64,000 bases of DNA from Coriaria nepalensis (Eukaryota; Streptophyta; Magnoliopsida; Cucurbitales; Coriariaceae), in assembly GCA_027186245.1 (NCBI GenBank), contig CP114488.1, forward strand, positions 6,057,501 through 6,121,500. Reading direction: 5' to 3'. Positions 25,074-38,174 of the stretch are shown piece by piece. A model generated the notes under the pieces. It worked only from the letters and a program-made list of their open reading frames with translations. It ran no database searches and was not told where the DNA came from. The position numbers were made by a program, and so were the translations under genes. The number at the start of each line of letters is the position of its first letter. Position 1 is the first letter of the stretch.

Positions 25074-26067
25074 TTTTAACCATTCATAATAACTAAACTA
25101 AATCAATTAAATCCATAAAAGAAAATTAAACGGATAAAAAAAAAAGTACAAAAAAGGGAATAGAATAATTTATTACGATTGACTTAACTTCTTTTTTCCT
25201 CTCTCCTCCCGTTGCGTCTCTTCGCCTTTTTTTTTTTTTTTTTTTGGCGGCTCCTCTGCCTTGATCAATCTCAATTTATATACTTGCACCACCGACTTGT
25301 AATTGCCCATCCCTCAATGCGCAGCTTCCTTCTTTCTTTTTTTTTTTTTTTTTTTCACGTTTGTACTTCTTTGATTGGACTTCTCTTCTTCTGCCGCCAA
25401 TTTTTCCTATGGGCTTTGTTCCCCACATTCAGCCCATTGCCTCTTCAATTTGTGGGTCAAATTTAAAGCTTTAATCTCTTACTGTACGAAGAGCAACTAT
25501 TCAGAATTATAAGAAAATAATCACTTGCATTTAAGCCTCCTAATTTTGTTTTATTGTAGCAAGTCCTTCAAGTATTCTTTTGCTCCACTTTTACCTTTTT
25601 ATTTCTTTTTATACTTTTACCCCAAAACTCCTACAAAACATAAAATAAAGTGATAAAAAGAAAAGAAGTCCATAAACTAATAAAATTATAAGGAAAAATA
25701 ATATAAAGATAATACAAATTAAATGTCTATCATATTCACCCACACTTACCTTTTGTTAGTTCTCGAGCAAAACCTAAACAAAAATTAACTTTCTAAATTT
25801 TTATCTCAGAGACAATAAATATATACACCATTAAAATAGATTCATCATCATTCAAGGTTAAAATATCTCTATAACAATCATACTCAAGTATGTCTGATAT
25901 AGCTAATGTCAATGATAATTTAATTGTGCATACTTCAAACAAGAAAAAACTCTATAACCTTATGTTGTAACAGTATGTGCTCTGTTAGTTATAAATAAGG
26001 TCTTCTGCTTGTCTCTAGCCTATAGCTTTACTTGGTGGTACCCTATAGCGTGTACCATCAATCAGGT
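25074..26067. other. Intergenic DNA
   Basis: No gene is seen. Two long T runs (25228-25247 and 25339-25357) sit in C/T-rich DNA, and the rest is AT-rich. Confidence 0.4.
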
Positions 26068-27009
26068 CTATGCTGGGCAAGGAGTAGCTATCCTTGGGGC
26101 AGGCACCATTCCGATTTTTGAAATCCACACATAGCTACCAACTGATTCTAATAACATGATGTGAAAGCATTGACACATCATTTTGTCAGACATGGAGTTC
26201 ATTCTCATGCATGTCTTATATGAGTTGACATGGTCCCGAGGATCATTGGTTCCATCGTACATTAAGGTCCGAACCTTAAACATCCTCGACAACTTGACAT
26301 TTTGCACCCGCTCAGTGAACGGGTTCTCAAGCTCATCCATGTATAAGGTTGTTCCCTTCACTGCTACTTCTAACTCATTATTTCTCTTAGTTAGCTCATG
26401 GATAACTTTCGCCTGCCCCCTAAACTCCTTAGCCCGGCTTGTGAGAAGCATAGGCCCCTTCAATGTCTAGAGGGGGCTCAGATCCCATGATATATCTATG
26501 GAGTCCACTAACTCATCTTCTCATGCCGTTTTGGTTTTTAGATGAGATGCTGCATCATCTTCCTTAGGGTAGGAGCCTCTTCCTACCAATGAACCTCAGT
26601 GTCTCACTGCAGAAAAATGCATGCCTCTCTACCTCGGCCCTTCTCCCCACTCATGCCTTATCTTAGCCATGATTTCAGCGATCTTCGTGTCTATAGACCA
26701 CTCAACCACCTGATCGAATCTTTTTGCCAAGTCCCTTTCCATCCTCTTTATTACATGCAATATGTCTCTACTTCATTGGGGACTGCTGGAGGAGTTTGTG
26801 GAGGTGTTAGTCATCCTCTGAAAGCACTCACTGAATGCGTTATTCTCCCTTCATGTAAGGGTGAGAGGATTCCTCTTCCTCTGTATCCTTCATTCTCTCC
26901 CGTCTTCTCTCCCTTGCAGTTTTCCATACTTTATACCACTCTTGCTCAGGCTACTGATTCATTGGAACTTTTGAAAATGAACACAATGTCCCCACGGTCG
27001 GCGCCAAAC
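26068..27009 (-). pseudogene. Ty3-gypsy gag relic with primer-binding site
   Basis: On the minus strand 26463-26068 encodes a gag segment with NPFTERVQNVKLSRMFKV and LMYDGTNDPRDHVNSYKTCM, the conserved start of plant Ty3-gypsy (Tat/Ogre-like) gag. The bases next to the LTR (about 26990-27008) read tttggcgccgaccgtgggg on the minus strand, a typical primer-binding site placement for this lineage. Protease, RT and integrase are absent, so the element is truncated below about 26050. The DNA between PBS and gag is probably leader plus decayed gag. Confidence 0.75.
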
Positions 27010-27672
27010 TGTTAATGTAGATATCCGTCCGCTATGAAAGGCTTCAAAGTCGATAGTGTGCTCTAAAATCAGCACTTGCACTCATGAACAAAGAGTGGCC
27101 GGGGTTGAGATCGGCCAACCCCGGTCCGACACTCTAGTTAGTTTTCAGGAGAGTATGAGAGGGAAATTGATAACAAGGCGTTTTGATCTCAAAAAATGAA
27201 TGTACCTTATACTGTTATATCAATTAGCTTTTATACTTAGACAAAGTTGGGAAACCCAAGAAAACTTTACACGTGTCCAACTCTCATTGCTCAATGTCCT
27301 AATTATTCCCTGCTCAATGATCAATGTGAAAGGGGCCCAGTCTGACCTGATAGAGATATGTTCCCCACTCAGATTTCAGAGTAACTTCTCACTTGTCCTT
27401 TTCCTCTTATGAGTATTCTTCTTTAGGTCTGGGACGAGCGGGGCAATACTCAGCTCAACCCCAACATCGAATAACATCTTCTCATCTTGTTCAACTATCA
27501 TCATGTTGACTGATATTCTCTTCAGTCCTATTAGACCTCAACCTTAGTCGTCACCTTCTTTCCATATTCAGTTACTCCATTACATATCGACCCTGTCTCA
27601 ACTTCGGTTTTCCTTACTCAAGCTGAGGCTGCGAGTCCGAAGTTGTTCCATAATCGGGTCCCAAAACTGACA
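27010..27672 (-). repeat. 5' LTR of the truncated gypsy element
   Basis: In minus orientation the repeat starts TGTCAGTTTTGGG (plus end 27672) and ends TTAACA (plus start 27010). It is 663 bp with TG..CA ends and is followed at once by the primer-binding site. The second LTR was not found in the window. The outer boundary is inferred from the TGTCAG end only. Confidence 0.6.
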
Positions 27673-29318
27673 CTAGAACTAAAATTAGATCTTATAGTAA
27701 TTGGGTTAGAGGGAATACAATCTGAACTCAAATTAATTGGCTCAAATTGATAAATTATCCTGAGGTGCTTTTACATATACTGAGGGATTAGATGATCAAG
27801 AGGAAGCTGCGTAAATTTGAGCTTTTCGAAAAGGCTTCTGATCCTATAATTAGAGCCTAAGTATCTAAGGTGATTTCTGAAGCACTCTATGATGAGGCAA
27901 TCTGTTCATTAAAAAAAATAAAAAAAATTGAAGCGCTGAAGAGATTATCTCAAGATATGGGATATGGGATAAAGTCTAACCGAAGACTAATTAACCCCAA
28001 CAAACAGAGCATAAATATTGATAGTTTGAAGAAATAATCAAAAGTATAAGAAAATGAACATATGGAAAGGAAAAGCCTTAAAACAACATCAATGGTGGTA
28101 ATACCCAAAAGAGAGTAAGAGGAACTTATTTGGGTAGTTACCACCGATTTCCTAAAAAGAGACTTCGAATGATGCTCGAAATGGCAAGTGGGTGAACATA
28201 ATTGAAAAACCAAAGAGTTTTGGGGACGAGTTTTAGGAGTAAACATTTGGTGCAATTCAATATAATTTACAGTTGAGATCTAATATGAAAGAATAAGAAT
28301 AGATCCTAACCGTCTGACCTTATTAAATATGTTGAGATGACATCAATCTATTTAAAATGCACTCAACATGTTTAATGAACTTGGATGATCAAAATCAGCT
28401 CTTATTCATTTTGTTTTCAACTGTAAATTACCCCGACTCAAATTGGGTCTAAAAGTTTCTCTAACTTTTAGAGAAATCAAGACAAAAGAACTTTAGGACG
28501 ATGAAGAAAGTTAGAGAAAATGAGAGGCTTCGACGATGACATAGAGGGCAAGAATGAAGAAGGAATAAATTTCTCTTATACATTAACCCTTGGGTGAGTG
28601 AAAGGTTTTTCAAACCAAATACTGACATGTGTCCGAGATTATAGGAAGATAAAGTTATGTTTTGGACCTCGAGGTGTGAGGAGTCAAATATACTCAAGGA
28701 AGGATGATTAGATATACTAATATGACCCCATAAGGCTTATGTTATGGGGATAGCTAATGAGAAAAGATTTTAGTCATCAACCTTGAGATAAGTTCGAACC
28801 TAAATTGATCAGTGTAGATGATAAGCATGAGTCCCTCGTTATGAATAATGGTAATGGAAATGGCAGACTTGTTATCCAAACCTTGTAATAATTGATCATG
28901 GTGAGGAGTCTAAGACTGAAGAGGTACCTCACATGGAAGGTCACGCCTCAGCTCTAACATCAGCATCAAGTTGACTGAATAATAGATCGAGTTTATTTCA
29001 ATTTGAGGAAAATTAGGATACAAATTGAACACTCAGCAAGGAAATCTTAAGAGATGTACCTTTGAATATTATCTTTTATCTGAATTATCCTATCAACAAG
29101 AGGTACCGAACTATATGCGTACTCTATCTGTCTGAGAATAAAGATTTTAGAGACTTTGCTTATAGTTAGGTTTTGACAGTAAGAGCATACTGCTATGTTA
29201 GTCCTCATGTGAGTGAGAAAGTTTACTTGTTATTTAGTTTTAGTTTTCTTGTATTAGTAACCAAGCATGGTTCAAAATGTACTAGTAATCATTATGATTT
29301 TCACTATATAGTAGTAGG
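27673..29318. other. Repeat-like intergenic DNA without a recognised gene
   Basis: Several short frames occur on both strands, but none has a recognisable domain. The composition resembles old LTR retroelement DNA. No boundaries could be set. Confidence 0.3.
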
Positions 29319-29871
29319 TGTTAGAAAAACTGAACTGAAAGCGCTTGAAAGAATAGAGGAATAAGCAATTTCCAACAAACTCTCTTTTATTAAACTTGAT
29401 AGACTTACAACATATGTAAGAAAAATAGATTACAAGTTAACAATTGAAAGAAAATTAAACTAATAATAAACAGAATAAGTATGGCTTCAGCATAACATGC
29501 TTCTGACATAGCCACCGATACTTTTCAAGATTCCGAAGGATAGATCTAAACTTAAACCTTGGTTTTTCCGCTTCAACAACTTGATCAAAACAACTAATAA
29601 TACAAGATAAAGGGTGATGGAAGCATGAATCCAATCACATCACACAAAAAATAACTTCTATTTTGATCTTCGCACAATAGGTAAACTACAGTCATCGAGT
29701 ACGTCGACCCCGTCGACCCGTCTAGTATGTCGACCCTTCGAACCATTGAGTACCTTCGACCCTTTGAGTTAATACAAAACATCGACCCTTCACAAATCGA
29801 CCTGTCGAGCCTTCAACCCTTCGACCCCCTTGAGCCGTCGACTCTTCGAGCCAAAACAAGCATTTTCAACA
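29319..29871 (-). repeat. 3' LTR of the minus-strand copia element
   Basis: It begins TGTTAGAAAAACTG and ends TTTTCAACA in plus orientation, and aligns along its length to 33860-34388. It contains a run of TCGACCC-type motifs at about 29698-29845, which makes it longer than its partner. Confidence 0.9.
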
Positions 29872-30371
29872 CCCCTCCATGCTTGTTTTGCTTTCTACCC
29901 CTAACTTCAACTTGAAGAACTCAAACTTGTAGCTCGGCAGTTCCTTAGTGAATATGTAAGCATTTTGGTTTTTAGAATTCTAATGAACCAACCTTATCTC
30001 TCCATTCTTGATCAATTCCCTAATGACATGAAATTTGATAAGAATATCTTAGTCTTTCCAAACTGAATTAGATTTTTAGAGATTACTAAAACTGACATAT
30101 TATCATAGTGAATGATTGTAGGACCATCTTGCTTAAACCCTAGGTCTTCCATGATCTTCCTGATCCAAACTGTTTAATTAGTAGCTAAGGTAGCAACAAT
30201 GTATTCTACCTAGACTATCCATTGAGCAATGACTTGTTGCTTCTTAGAGCTCCAATAGAATACTCCTGATCCTAGAGAGAAACACAATCCTCTAGTGCTT
30301 TAAAGATCATCCACTGATCCAGCTTAATTACTGTTCACATAACCATGAATATCAATTTTAGATTTCTAGAA

Positions 30372-33300
30372 TCAGATTCCATATTTCAAGTATCTGAGAA
30401 TCCTTTTGGCAACTCCTCTGTGATTTAGAGTTGACTCATGCATGAACCTTGAGAGTAAATAGGTGGCATGCATGATATCTGGTCGAGTGGTAGTGAGATA
30501 CATCAATCCTCCAACCAAGCTTTTGAAGAGAGTGGAATCAGCCTTACTTGATCCATCCAATTTGCTCAGCTTCTCACCAATAGAGAGAGGTGTGGACACA
30601 GGCTTGGAATTCTCCATTTAAAATTTCTTCAACAGATTCAACGTATACTTCACTTGATTAATGAAGATTCTTTTTAGTGTCCGATATACTTCCATACCAA
30701 GAAAATACTTCATGTGACTAAGAATGGTCACTTCAAATTCATTCTCCATTATAGCCTTAAACTCATCAATAACCAATAAACTACTTCCAGTGATCAACAT
30801 AGAGTGAAACAATCAGAATTTATTTACCTAATTGGTTGACATACAAGGTTTTATCACTTTCACTCCTCTGAAATTTCTTGCTCATCAAGTAGGAGTTGAT
30901 TCGGTCATACCAGGCTCGAGGGGCCTATTTTAGGCCATAGAAGGCTTTGTGCAGCTTGTAAACATGATCTTTCTTCCCTTTCTCTATGAAGCCATCAGGT
31001 TGCTAAACATAAATTTCCTATTCCAAGTAGCCATTTAGGAAGGCTAGCTTGACATCGAATTGAAAGATGATTCACCCTTTGCAAGCAACAATTGCAATGT
31101 ATAGTCTGATGATGTCAAGTCTAGTAATTGGTGAAAATGTGTCACTATAGTCAACCCCTTGTTGCTATGTATAGTCTTTGACAACCAACCTTGTTTTGTG
31201 CTTGTTTATGAATCCATCAAGATTCAGTTTCAACCTGAAAATCCATTTGACACCAATGGCCTTCTTGCCATCTGGTTGTTTGCACAATCTCCATGTCGCA
31301 TTCTTATTGATCATGGCAATTTCATCCTCTAATACCTTTTCCCAATTTTGATTTCCTCTTACATCATCAAAATAGCTCAGATCAAAGACTACAATGTTGC
31401 ATCTCTGATACACTTCATTCAAGCTTTTGAACCTAGAAATAATAGGTTCATCACCACTATCATCATGGTCAGTTGCTTGATCATTTGAACCCCGATCTTC
31501 CAGTAGTAACTCATATTCATCATCACAACGATCAAGGTTATGATCGCATGTTGGATGCTCAGTTTCATTGGAGACAATGTCTCTACTTACCAGTACTTTG
31601 TTGGACTTGGGATTGTACACCCTGAATGCTTTGCTTTCACTATTGTAGCCAACAAACACACATTTTTCCACTTTTTCAGACAACTTTTCCCTTCTGGCAT
31701 CAAGAACATATATCAAACAGATTGATCCAAACACCCTTAGATTGGAGACATTAGGCTTGAAGTCAAAGCAAGCCTCAAATGGAGTTTTGTCTTTCATAGA
31801 CTTGGTAGGCAGCCTATTTAGTAGATAAACTAAAGTGGCAGCAACTTCAGCCCAAAATCTTTTGGGAATCCTCTTCTCTGACAACATACTTCTAGTCATC
31901 TCCATAACAGTCATATTCCTCCTCTTAGCCACTCCATTTTACTGAGGAGCATAGAGCATTGTCAGCTGATGCACTACCCCTTATTCTTCACATAATCGAT
32001 TGAAATCAGCAGAGGTGAATTCCCCTATATTATCTGATCTCAGGATCTTGATCTTCTTTTCAGATTGAGCTTCAATCATGATTTTGAATCTTCTGAAGTT
32101 GTCCATCACTTCTGACTTGTTCTTCATGAAGCATATCCATCCATATATGGTCAGATCATCAATGAACAATAAGAAGTATTTGTTGTCATTTAGGGATGGA
32201 ATCTTCAGTGGTCCACATACATCAGCATGAAAAATTCCTAGCTTGTTTGAGGCTTTATGATCTTGATTTGAAGAAAATGGCAATCTGTGCATCTTCCTTA
32301 GTTGACAGCTTTCACAAACACCTTTCAGAACTTCCAGTTGTGGAATGTCCTCTACTAGATTCTTCTTGCTCAAAGAGATGATCTTCTTCATTTTACCATG
32401 GCCAAACCTTCTGTGCCATAGCCAAGATTCATCCTCCCTTGTCATTAAAGCTCTATGCTTGTCCCTTTTTCAGTTTAAGGAGAAGCTGTTGTTATGTCTC
32501 TTTACATTTTCCACCACATTTCCTCTTGAATCTTCAATAGTGCAATATTGTTCTTTAAAGGGTAGGTACTAGTCATTCTTCATCATTTGACCAACACTTA
32601 GCAAGTTTTGATCTAAGTTTTACACAAACATAACATCGTTGATGATCTTCACTCCATCATCAATTTTGACAGCAATTATTCCTCTACCTTCAGCTTTCAG
32701 TTCTTCCCCATTACTAATAATGACTTTGGTCTTGATGGAGTCATTCAACATTTGAAATAAGCTTCTGTTGAAGGTCATGTGACTAGTACAACCACTGTCA
32801 ATGATCCATTCATCTTTGTTTATCTTTTCTCCTGAATGGGAAGCCATGAAAAGTTGTTCTTCAGCTGTTGTTTCTGTTTAACATGTTTGAGGGGTTTGAG
32901 ATTGATTTGTCTCAAACTTCTTCTTCCTGCATTCCCTCTCAATATGTCCAAACCTCTTACAGTAGTGATACTGAGGTTTATTCTTAAACCAATAAGACTT
33001 CTTGAGGTGTCTAGTCTTCTTGCAAAAATTGCAAGTCAGATTCTTCTTTTTGTTCTGATTGAAGGATCCTTTTGAAGAGCTAGGCTGATCTTTCTTGATC
33101 CAGGGCCTTTTATGCTTAGCTTGGTAAGCTCCCTCAACAAGAACTGAGTCTCTATTTGAGTATCTCCTCTTATTAGCTTGAGAGATCCCATAGCTCAGTT
33201 AAATTCAGTGTCTCCTCGATGGCGACGACCTTCGAGTCAAACTTTCTTGGCAGACTTACCAACACCTTGTTGACAATATCACTTTCAGATATATCATCTC

Positions 33301-33751
33301 CATGAATCTTTATCTGATTTATAGCATCATTTAGCTTCTCAAAGTAAGCTCAAATATTTTCATCCTCCTTCATCCTTAGAGATTCAAATTCTCTCATTGC
33401 AACTAGCAAGTTCACGTCCCTCACTCTTTTGGAACCATGAAGTTTATCTCTTAGAGTTTCCCAAACAATTTTGGCATTTTTTATGCCAAGAACCCTTGTG
33501 TTAATATCATTTAAGATGGCTAATTGGAGCACTGTGATTGCTCTAGAATTCTTATGCTTTTTCTCCTTTTCATTCTTGAGCAGAGTGACCATGAGGTTTG
33601 TATACTCATCTGGTGCTTCATACCCTTCCTTTACTGCATCCCACAAATCAAATGCAATCAGATAATTTTGCATTTTGTCAGTCCATATATGGTATTCCTT
33701 TCCAGTAAATGTTGGTGGAGAAGGTAAGCTCACTTGGTTAGGGTTAGACAT
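30372..33751 (-). pseudogene. Copia gag-pol polyprotein, inactivated
   Basis: Gag starts at 33751 (PPTFTGKEYHIWTDKMQNYL). A CCHC knuckle remnant lies near 32960 (HYCKRFGHIEREC). The protease motif DSGCTSHM is at 32800. The pre-integrase part has LWHRRFGHGKMKK (32430), and integrase has HADVCGPL, with RSDNIGEFTS where RSDNGGEF is usual. Reverse transcriptase begins near 31340 (NWEKVLEDEIAMINKNATW), and RNase H ends near 30372 (SLVGGLMYLTTTRPDIMHA). The RT catalytic YVDD at about 30800 is disrupted: after Tyr-Val-Asp a small deletion shifts the frame into ITGSS. Several further stops occur. The element cannot move by itself. Confidence 0.88.
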
Positions 33752-33859
33752 TATTTGTGGTTGAGTAGTTAGGAATATAGGTTTTTTGCTTCAAGAGTTT
33801 TTGAAAAAGAAAAACAGGATTATATGCATGCCTCTAAGATTTAGAAAACTCTAGTACCA

Positions 33860-34388
33860 TGTTAGAAAAACTGAACTGAAAACGCTTGAAAAAATAAAGT
33901 AATAAGCAATTTCCAACAAACTCTCTTGTATTGAACTTGATAGACTTACAACATATATAAGAAAAACATATTACAAGTTAACAATTGGAAGATAATTAAA
34001 CTAATAATAAATAGAACAAGTATGGCTTCAGTAGAGCATGCTTCTGACATAGCCATCCATACTTTTCAAGAGTCCGAAGGACAGATCTGAACCAAAAACT
34101 TAGTTTTTCGGCTTCAACAACTTGATCAAAACAACTAATAAGAAAAGGTAAAGGGTGATAGAAGTAGGGATCCGATCCAATCACACAAAAAATAACTTCT
34201 ATTTTGATCTTCTCACAATAGGCAAACTGCAGTCGTTGAGTACATCGAGTATGTCGACCCTTCGAACTATCGAGTACCTTCGACCCTTCGAGTTACCACA
34301 AAACATCGACCCTTTACGCATTGACCTGGCGAGCCTTCAACCCCGTCGAGCCGTCAATCCTTCGAGCCAAAACAAACATTTTCAACTA
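33860..34388 (-). repeat. 5' LTR of the minus-strand copia element
   Basis: It aligns with the other LTR from TGTTAGAAAAACTG to TTTTCAAC. It has a shorter TCGACCC block (about 34230-34370). Substitutions and small indels between the LTRs show that the insertion is not recent. Confidence 0.9.
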
Positions 34389-35155
34389 TAGCAAAACCTA
34401 GAAGCAGTATGTAAGAAATTGATCAGAATATCATTTGTGTTCTTGCTTCACCACCCCCTCCCAAAATTACAACGCTATAAGGATCTTTATAAGGCTTATA
34501 AATAAATCAGTTCACAATAAAAAAATGATTGCGATTATAGTTTATGATACAAAAACTATGTTCATTTATCTTCTGATCATTGATTAGGCATGGAAGGATT
34601 TGTTGGCTGCAACCCCAATATTTTTTTTACGAAAATTAGAACCATCAACTCTGGACATACATTGAGGGCCAATTTGGGCATCCATAATTCTCTCCCTAAC
34701 AACGTTCTGGGAAACATAGAAGCAAAGAAAGAGATGATTTTCCATGACTGGTAAATCTTAGAAAAGTTCTTGCTTATGATACGTTTTATATTGCATTGTT
34801 TGGTTCTCTAGTGATGTTATGTCTACATAATTTAGAATTTAGTTCTGGAATTTTCTATAAAAAATTAGATTTGGACAATAATGCTCTGCATGCCAGCCCA
34901 ATTGTTCTGCCCCTGTATGAATCAAAGACGTAAGAAATATGTTCAAATACGATATTATCATAGTATTCTAGTCCACGGTCCTTCGGTATTCGAAATGAAC
35001 ATTTAGGAAAACTGGCGTCTACAAAATTTGAACAGTATTCTCTGCAAACAGAATCTTTCATTTCAGACAGGTAAGAATGGCTAGTAACTCGTGTTTCCAA
35101 GTTGTGAATCAAACTACAAACATTCAGAACATTGTTATACCTGGTCCCTGATTAA
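34389..35155. other. Intergenic DNA downstream of the 5-phosphatase gene
   Basis: The part next to 35156 probably holds the 3' untranslated region of the minus-strand gene. Nothing else is recognised. Confidence 0.4.
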
Positions 35156-38100
35156 TTAAGAGTCTAACTCTCCGTTTTCGTGGAGGAAAATCTCGGGATG
35201 TACTGCTGCACTATTGACAATGAGAGCTCTCTGCAACTTCCTTTGGTCTAATACTTCAACTTCAACCGAAAAAATCGATGTCACTGGTCGATGATCTGAG
35301 AGCCTCATCTCAGCCCGCTCGTAAGACACTTGTCTTATTCCCTTTCCAAGCCACAGTATTCGATCGCACCTGCATATTGTAAACAGTACGGTTTAATATA
35401 TATTCCCTACAGTTCATTTTTTTTTTTTATAAATTTTTTTTTTCCATCTTTGGAAAGTAAACTCACCAAGCCGGGGACCGTTTCTTCTCTCCCTCTTTCG
35501 GGTTCTTACTGACATATGTATCGGAGTTGATTTTGTATTTATATGTTGGAGGGAAGTTTATAACTCCCTCTTTCCATCCCTCAAATACACCCCCTGTGTT
35601 GAGTTCTCTGCTAAGCTGCCACCAACATTTAAGATTTCATTAATTTTATTTCTTTTTACTGTCTCTTGATCAAAATGACATTTGGGGGCCTAAACTGAAT
35701 TAATTTTATTCTTAGTCGAATAATAGTTTTTAACATTTTTCACAATGCAGCTTGGTCGGTCTCTCACCTGATCATATTTGATGAGTTCATCCCATTGTTT
35801 CAGTGTAACGAGCTTCCTTATCTCCGAGTCTAACAAATTCAGACGATAATTTAAATCCCCAAACCAGAAGATCTGACTGCTTTTTACATAATCAACAAAT
35901 CAAATTCAGTTAGAAAAATATTCAAAGAAAAGAAAGAAATTTCTCAGAACATGTTAGCTGGTTGAAAATGGATAAAAAGCCATATTATAGTATGCTCACT
36001 CATGAGATGGAATTGTCTGTGGTTGATTACCATCAAACACAGAGTCGAAACTCGTACGTCGAATGATCTCATTAACATCCTCATTTCGCCTTTGCTCGGC
36101 ACCGCCTTTCTGACCCGATGCCAGATGAGAACATACGAAACACAGCCGGGACTGAAAGAGAGACATACTAACCGAAACCGATCCCTTGTTGCCGATGTAA
36201 CCCATCAAACCAACCCCGACAGGAGACACTTTCAAGTTGTTCACATGTCTTCTCAACCGCCTCTGAACCCAAATCGAAACGTAGATCCCTATCATCTGCT
36301 TGCTTACAATCCGAACATACCTTGGACGAGACTTCTTCTTCACACCCTCTTTGGCTACAGTTCCATGATGCGCTTGTTGGTGGTCATTTTGTAATTCAAT
36401 GAAACTATCGTCCTCTTCTCTTTCGAAAAAATTGTCGGAGTTATCGGAGAGAGATTCAAGAATTTCCCGCTGTTCTTGCTGGTCCATCCAGATCGATCCT
36501 AAATTCCCAGAACTATGGTAAGATCTTTTCAGAGCAGTGGTAACATTTATTTGGTTTTTAGGAGGAAAAGCCGGAGGGAACTCAGACCCATTAAACCCGA
36601 TTCTCGCAGAACTACTTAGTACTCTGCGGAGTTTCAAATTTGAATCTATAATTTGAGGGGTTGCATCTAACGGAACTTCCAGCCAATCTAGTCGACTCTC
36701 ACAATCAAGTCCATAGATTCTTTTCAAATCCAAATTCTTGCCAGAATATTCTTCGTTAATTGCATTTAACTGACAGTCACTGGCGACTTGATCAACTAGC
36801 ACATCAACAACAGAAGAAGTTCTTTGCACCGGAGAAGGTGGAGCACTGTAGCTTTTGTATTTGCTTTCGGGTTCTAAGGATTTATTGAGTGTTTTCCGAA
36901 TTGTTGATTCCCATTTTGGGATAGGCCTACTGTCTTCTGCTCCCAACACATTCCCGGCATTTAAAGGTACTATCTCTTGGAAGCTGTTAAAAAATTACAT
37001 GCCAAGTTTAAGTAAGCTAATGCAGACTGCAGAGTACTATGATTGGATATGTGAGAATATAGTCCTTTATCGATTACGTAAAGCTTGACAAATACGACAA
37101 TCGATTAGAGTTGGAAGCTCAAATTTCTGTCGGATGGTTAACATAACAAAAAAAAAAAAAAAAAAAACCCCAGTCTATCTATCCTCTACCTACCCAATTA
37201 TGTAAATATCTGCCGGCTCGTCAGTCGAAAGCCAATCGTGTAAATCGAGATCTTCGTCCGGACATCTTCCAGCAACATTCCAACTACAAATTGTCACCCT
37301 GAAATTACAAAAGTTGATGAATTCGTAAGATCTCTGATCAGAGTAATTCAAGTACGGAAGTCAAAATTACAGAACTAATTTGGAGCATTACCTCAAATCC
37401 TTTTTGTTTATGTACTGAGCTCGGATGGTCTCTGATTTTCCTCTTCTATGTCTGAAGGGACAGCTCTTAGAAGGCGGGTGATCTGGACCAGTAATTATAA
37501 GAGCCAACACCTTGTCAACACTTCAGATGAATAAATAAAGGGGAGAAAAAAAAAAGAAAAAAAAGAAAGAGAAATAAGTTATATAATTACAGAGGTTACT
37601 AATCTATCCAGTTAAATTTCGGTGAGAAAGAATGAAATTAAGAAAATTTCATCCAAGTAAGAGGAAATTACTGATAAGGGAATTGCCTGTTATTATTTGA
37701 GTTGAAGAAACAGATTCGTTCTTCCACTTTGTTCTATGGGAATGATCCTCATCCACTTGCTTTCTTTCATCATCTTTAACAGAGCAAGCTGGAGGACCCC
37801 AAAAAAGGGGGGAAAAAAGAAGCAAAGATCTAAATAGAAAACTATACAACGATGATTTTCTATTCTAACAAACACCCAAAACATATGTATGTACCATCAT
37901 CTTCACTCTCAGTTTCAGTATCAATTTCATCTTCACTGAAATCATAAGCCTCGGGCTTAATATTCAACCATTTTTTCATCACAATTGAAGGCCAAAAAGC
38001 CTGTAAAGCAAAAAAAAAAAAAAAAGAGAAAAAAAAAGAGCCGAAAATGTTATCTTGATTAAAAACCAAAACCCGAGATTAATTAAAACATGTTCTAAGT

Positions 38101-38174
38101 AGAGCAAACATTATGAATTAAATCGAAAGTTAAACTACCTCGGACCGTTTTCCTCTCCTTGTTTTCATTTCCAT
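35156..38174 (-). CDS. Type I inositol polyphosphate 5-phosphatase, 9 exons
   Basis: Exons, in coding order, are 38139-38174, 37895-38000, 37672-37788, 37392-37482, 37194-37298, 36000-36983, 35768-35876, 35467-35615 and 35156-35369. All junctions are GT-AG, phases close, and the product is 636 residues, close to Arabidopsis 5PTase1/2. The N-terminus has the family block [20 protein letters not shown] and an acidic stretch. The catalytic fold shows [13 protein letters not shown] at 122, [19 protein letters not shown] at 153, [32 protein letters not shown] at 436, [10 protein letters not shown] at 484, [11 protein letters not shown] at 564 and [10 protein letters not shown] at 590. All metal and phosphate-binding motifs are intact. 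Such enzymes remove the 5-phosphate from InsP3/InsP4 or phosphoinositides and damp Ca2+ and abscisic-acid signalling. A large, poorly conserved insert in exon 6 is usual for plant type I enzymes. Substrate preference cannot be read from sequence. Confidence 0.95.
37148..37167. repeat. A20 run in an intron of the 5-phosphatase gene
   Basis: Twenty consecutive A on the plus strand (T on the coding strand) lie within the intron between 36984 and 37193, upstream of its acceptor. The run may lengthen the polypyrimidine tract. Confidence 0.9.

Larger units (their letters stand above)
29319..34388 (-). mobile_element. Ty1-copia LTR retrotransposon, minus strand, degenerate
   Basis: Two LTRs (29319-29871 and 33860-34388) enclose gag-pol remnants in copia order on the minus strand. 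Just inside the right LTR (the 5' LTR of this element), the minus strand reads tggtactagag, a variant of the initiator-Met primer-binding site. Just inside the left LTR, the minus strand has catggaggggtg, a polypurine tract. Flanking 5-mers do not match cleanly: TATAG follows the right LTR and also occurs seven bases before the left one, so an imperfect duplication is possible. Confidence 0.88.

Noticed and set aside
25212..25466. 84-codon frame through the T runs
   Set aside because: Phe-rich translation of homopolymer DNA; no gene.
34855..35112. 85-codon minus-strand frame downstream of the 5-phosphatase
   Set aside because: It lies in the probable 3' untranslated region and shows no motif or conservation that I recognise.
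36002..36394. Plus-strand frame inside 5-phosphatase exon 6
   Set aside because: Antisense shadow of the catalytic exon.
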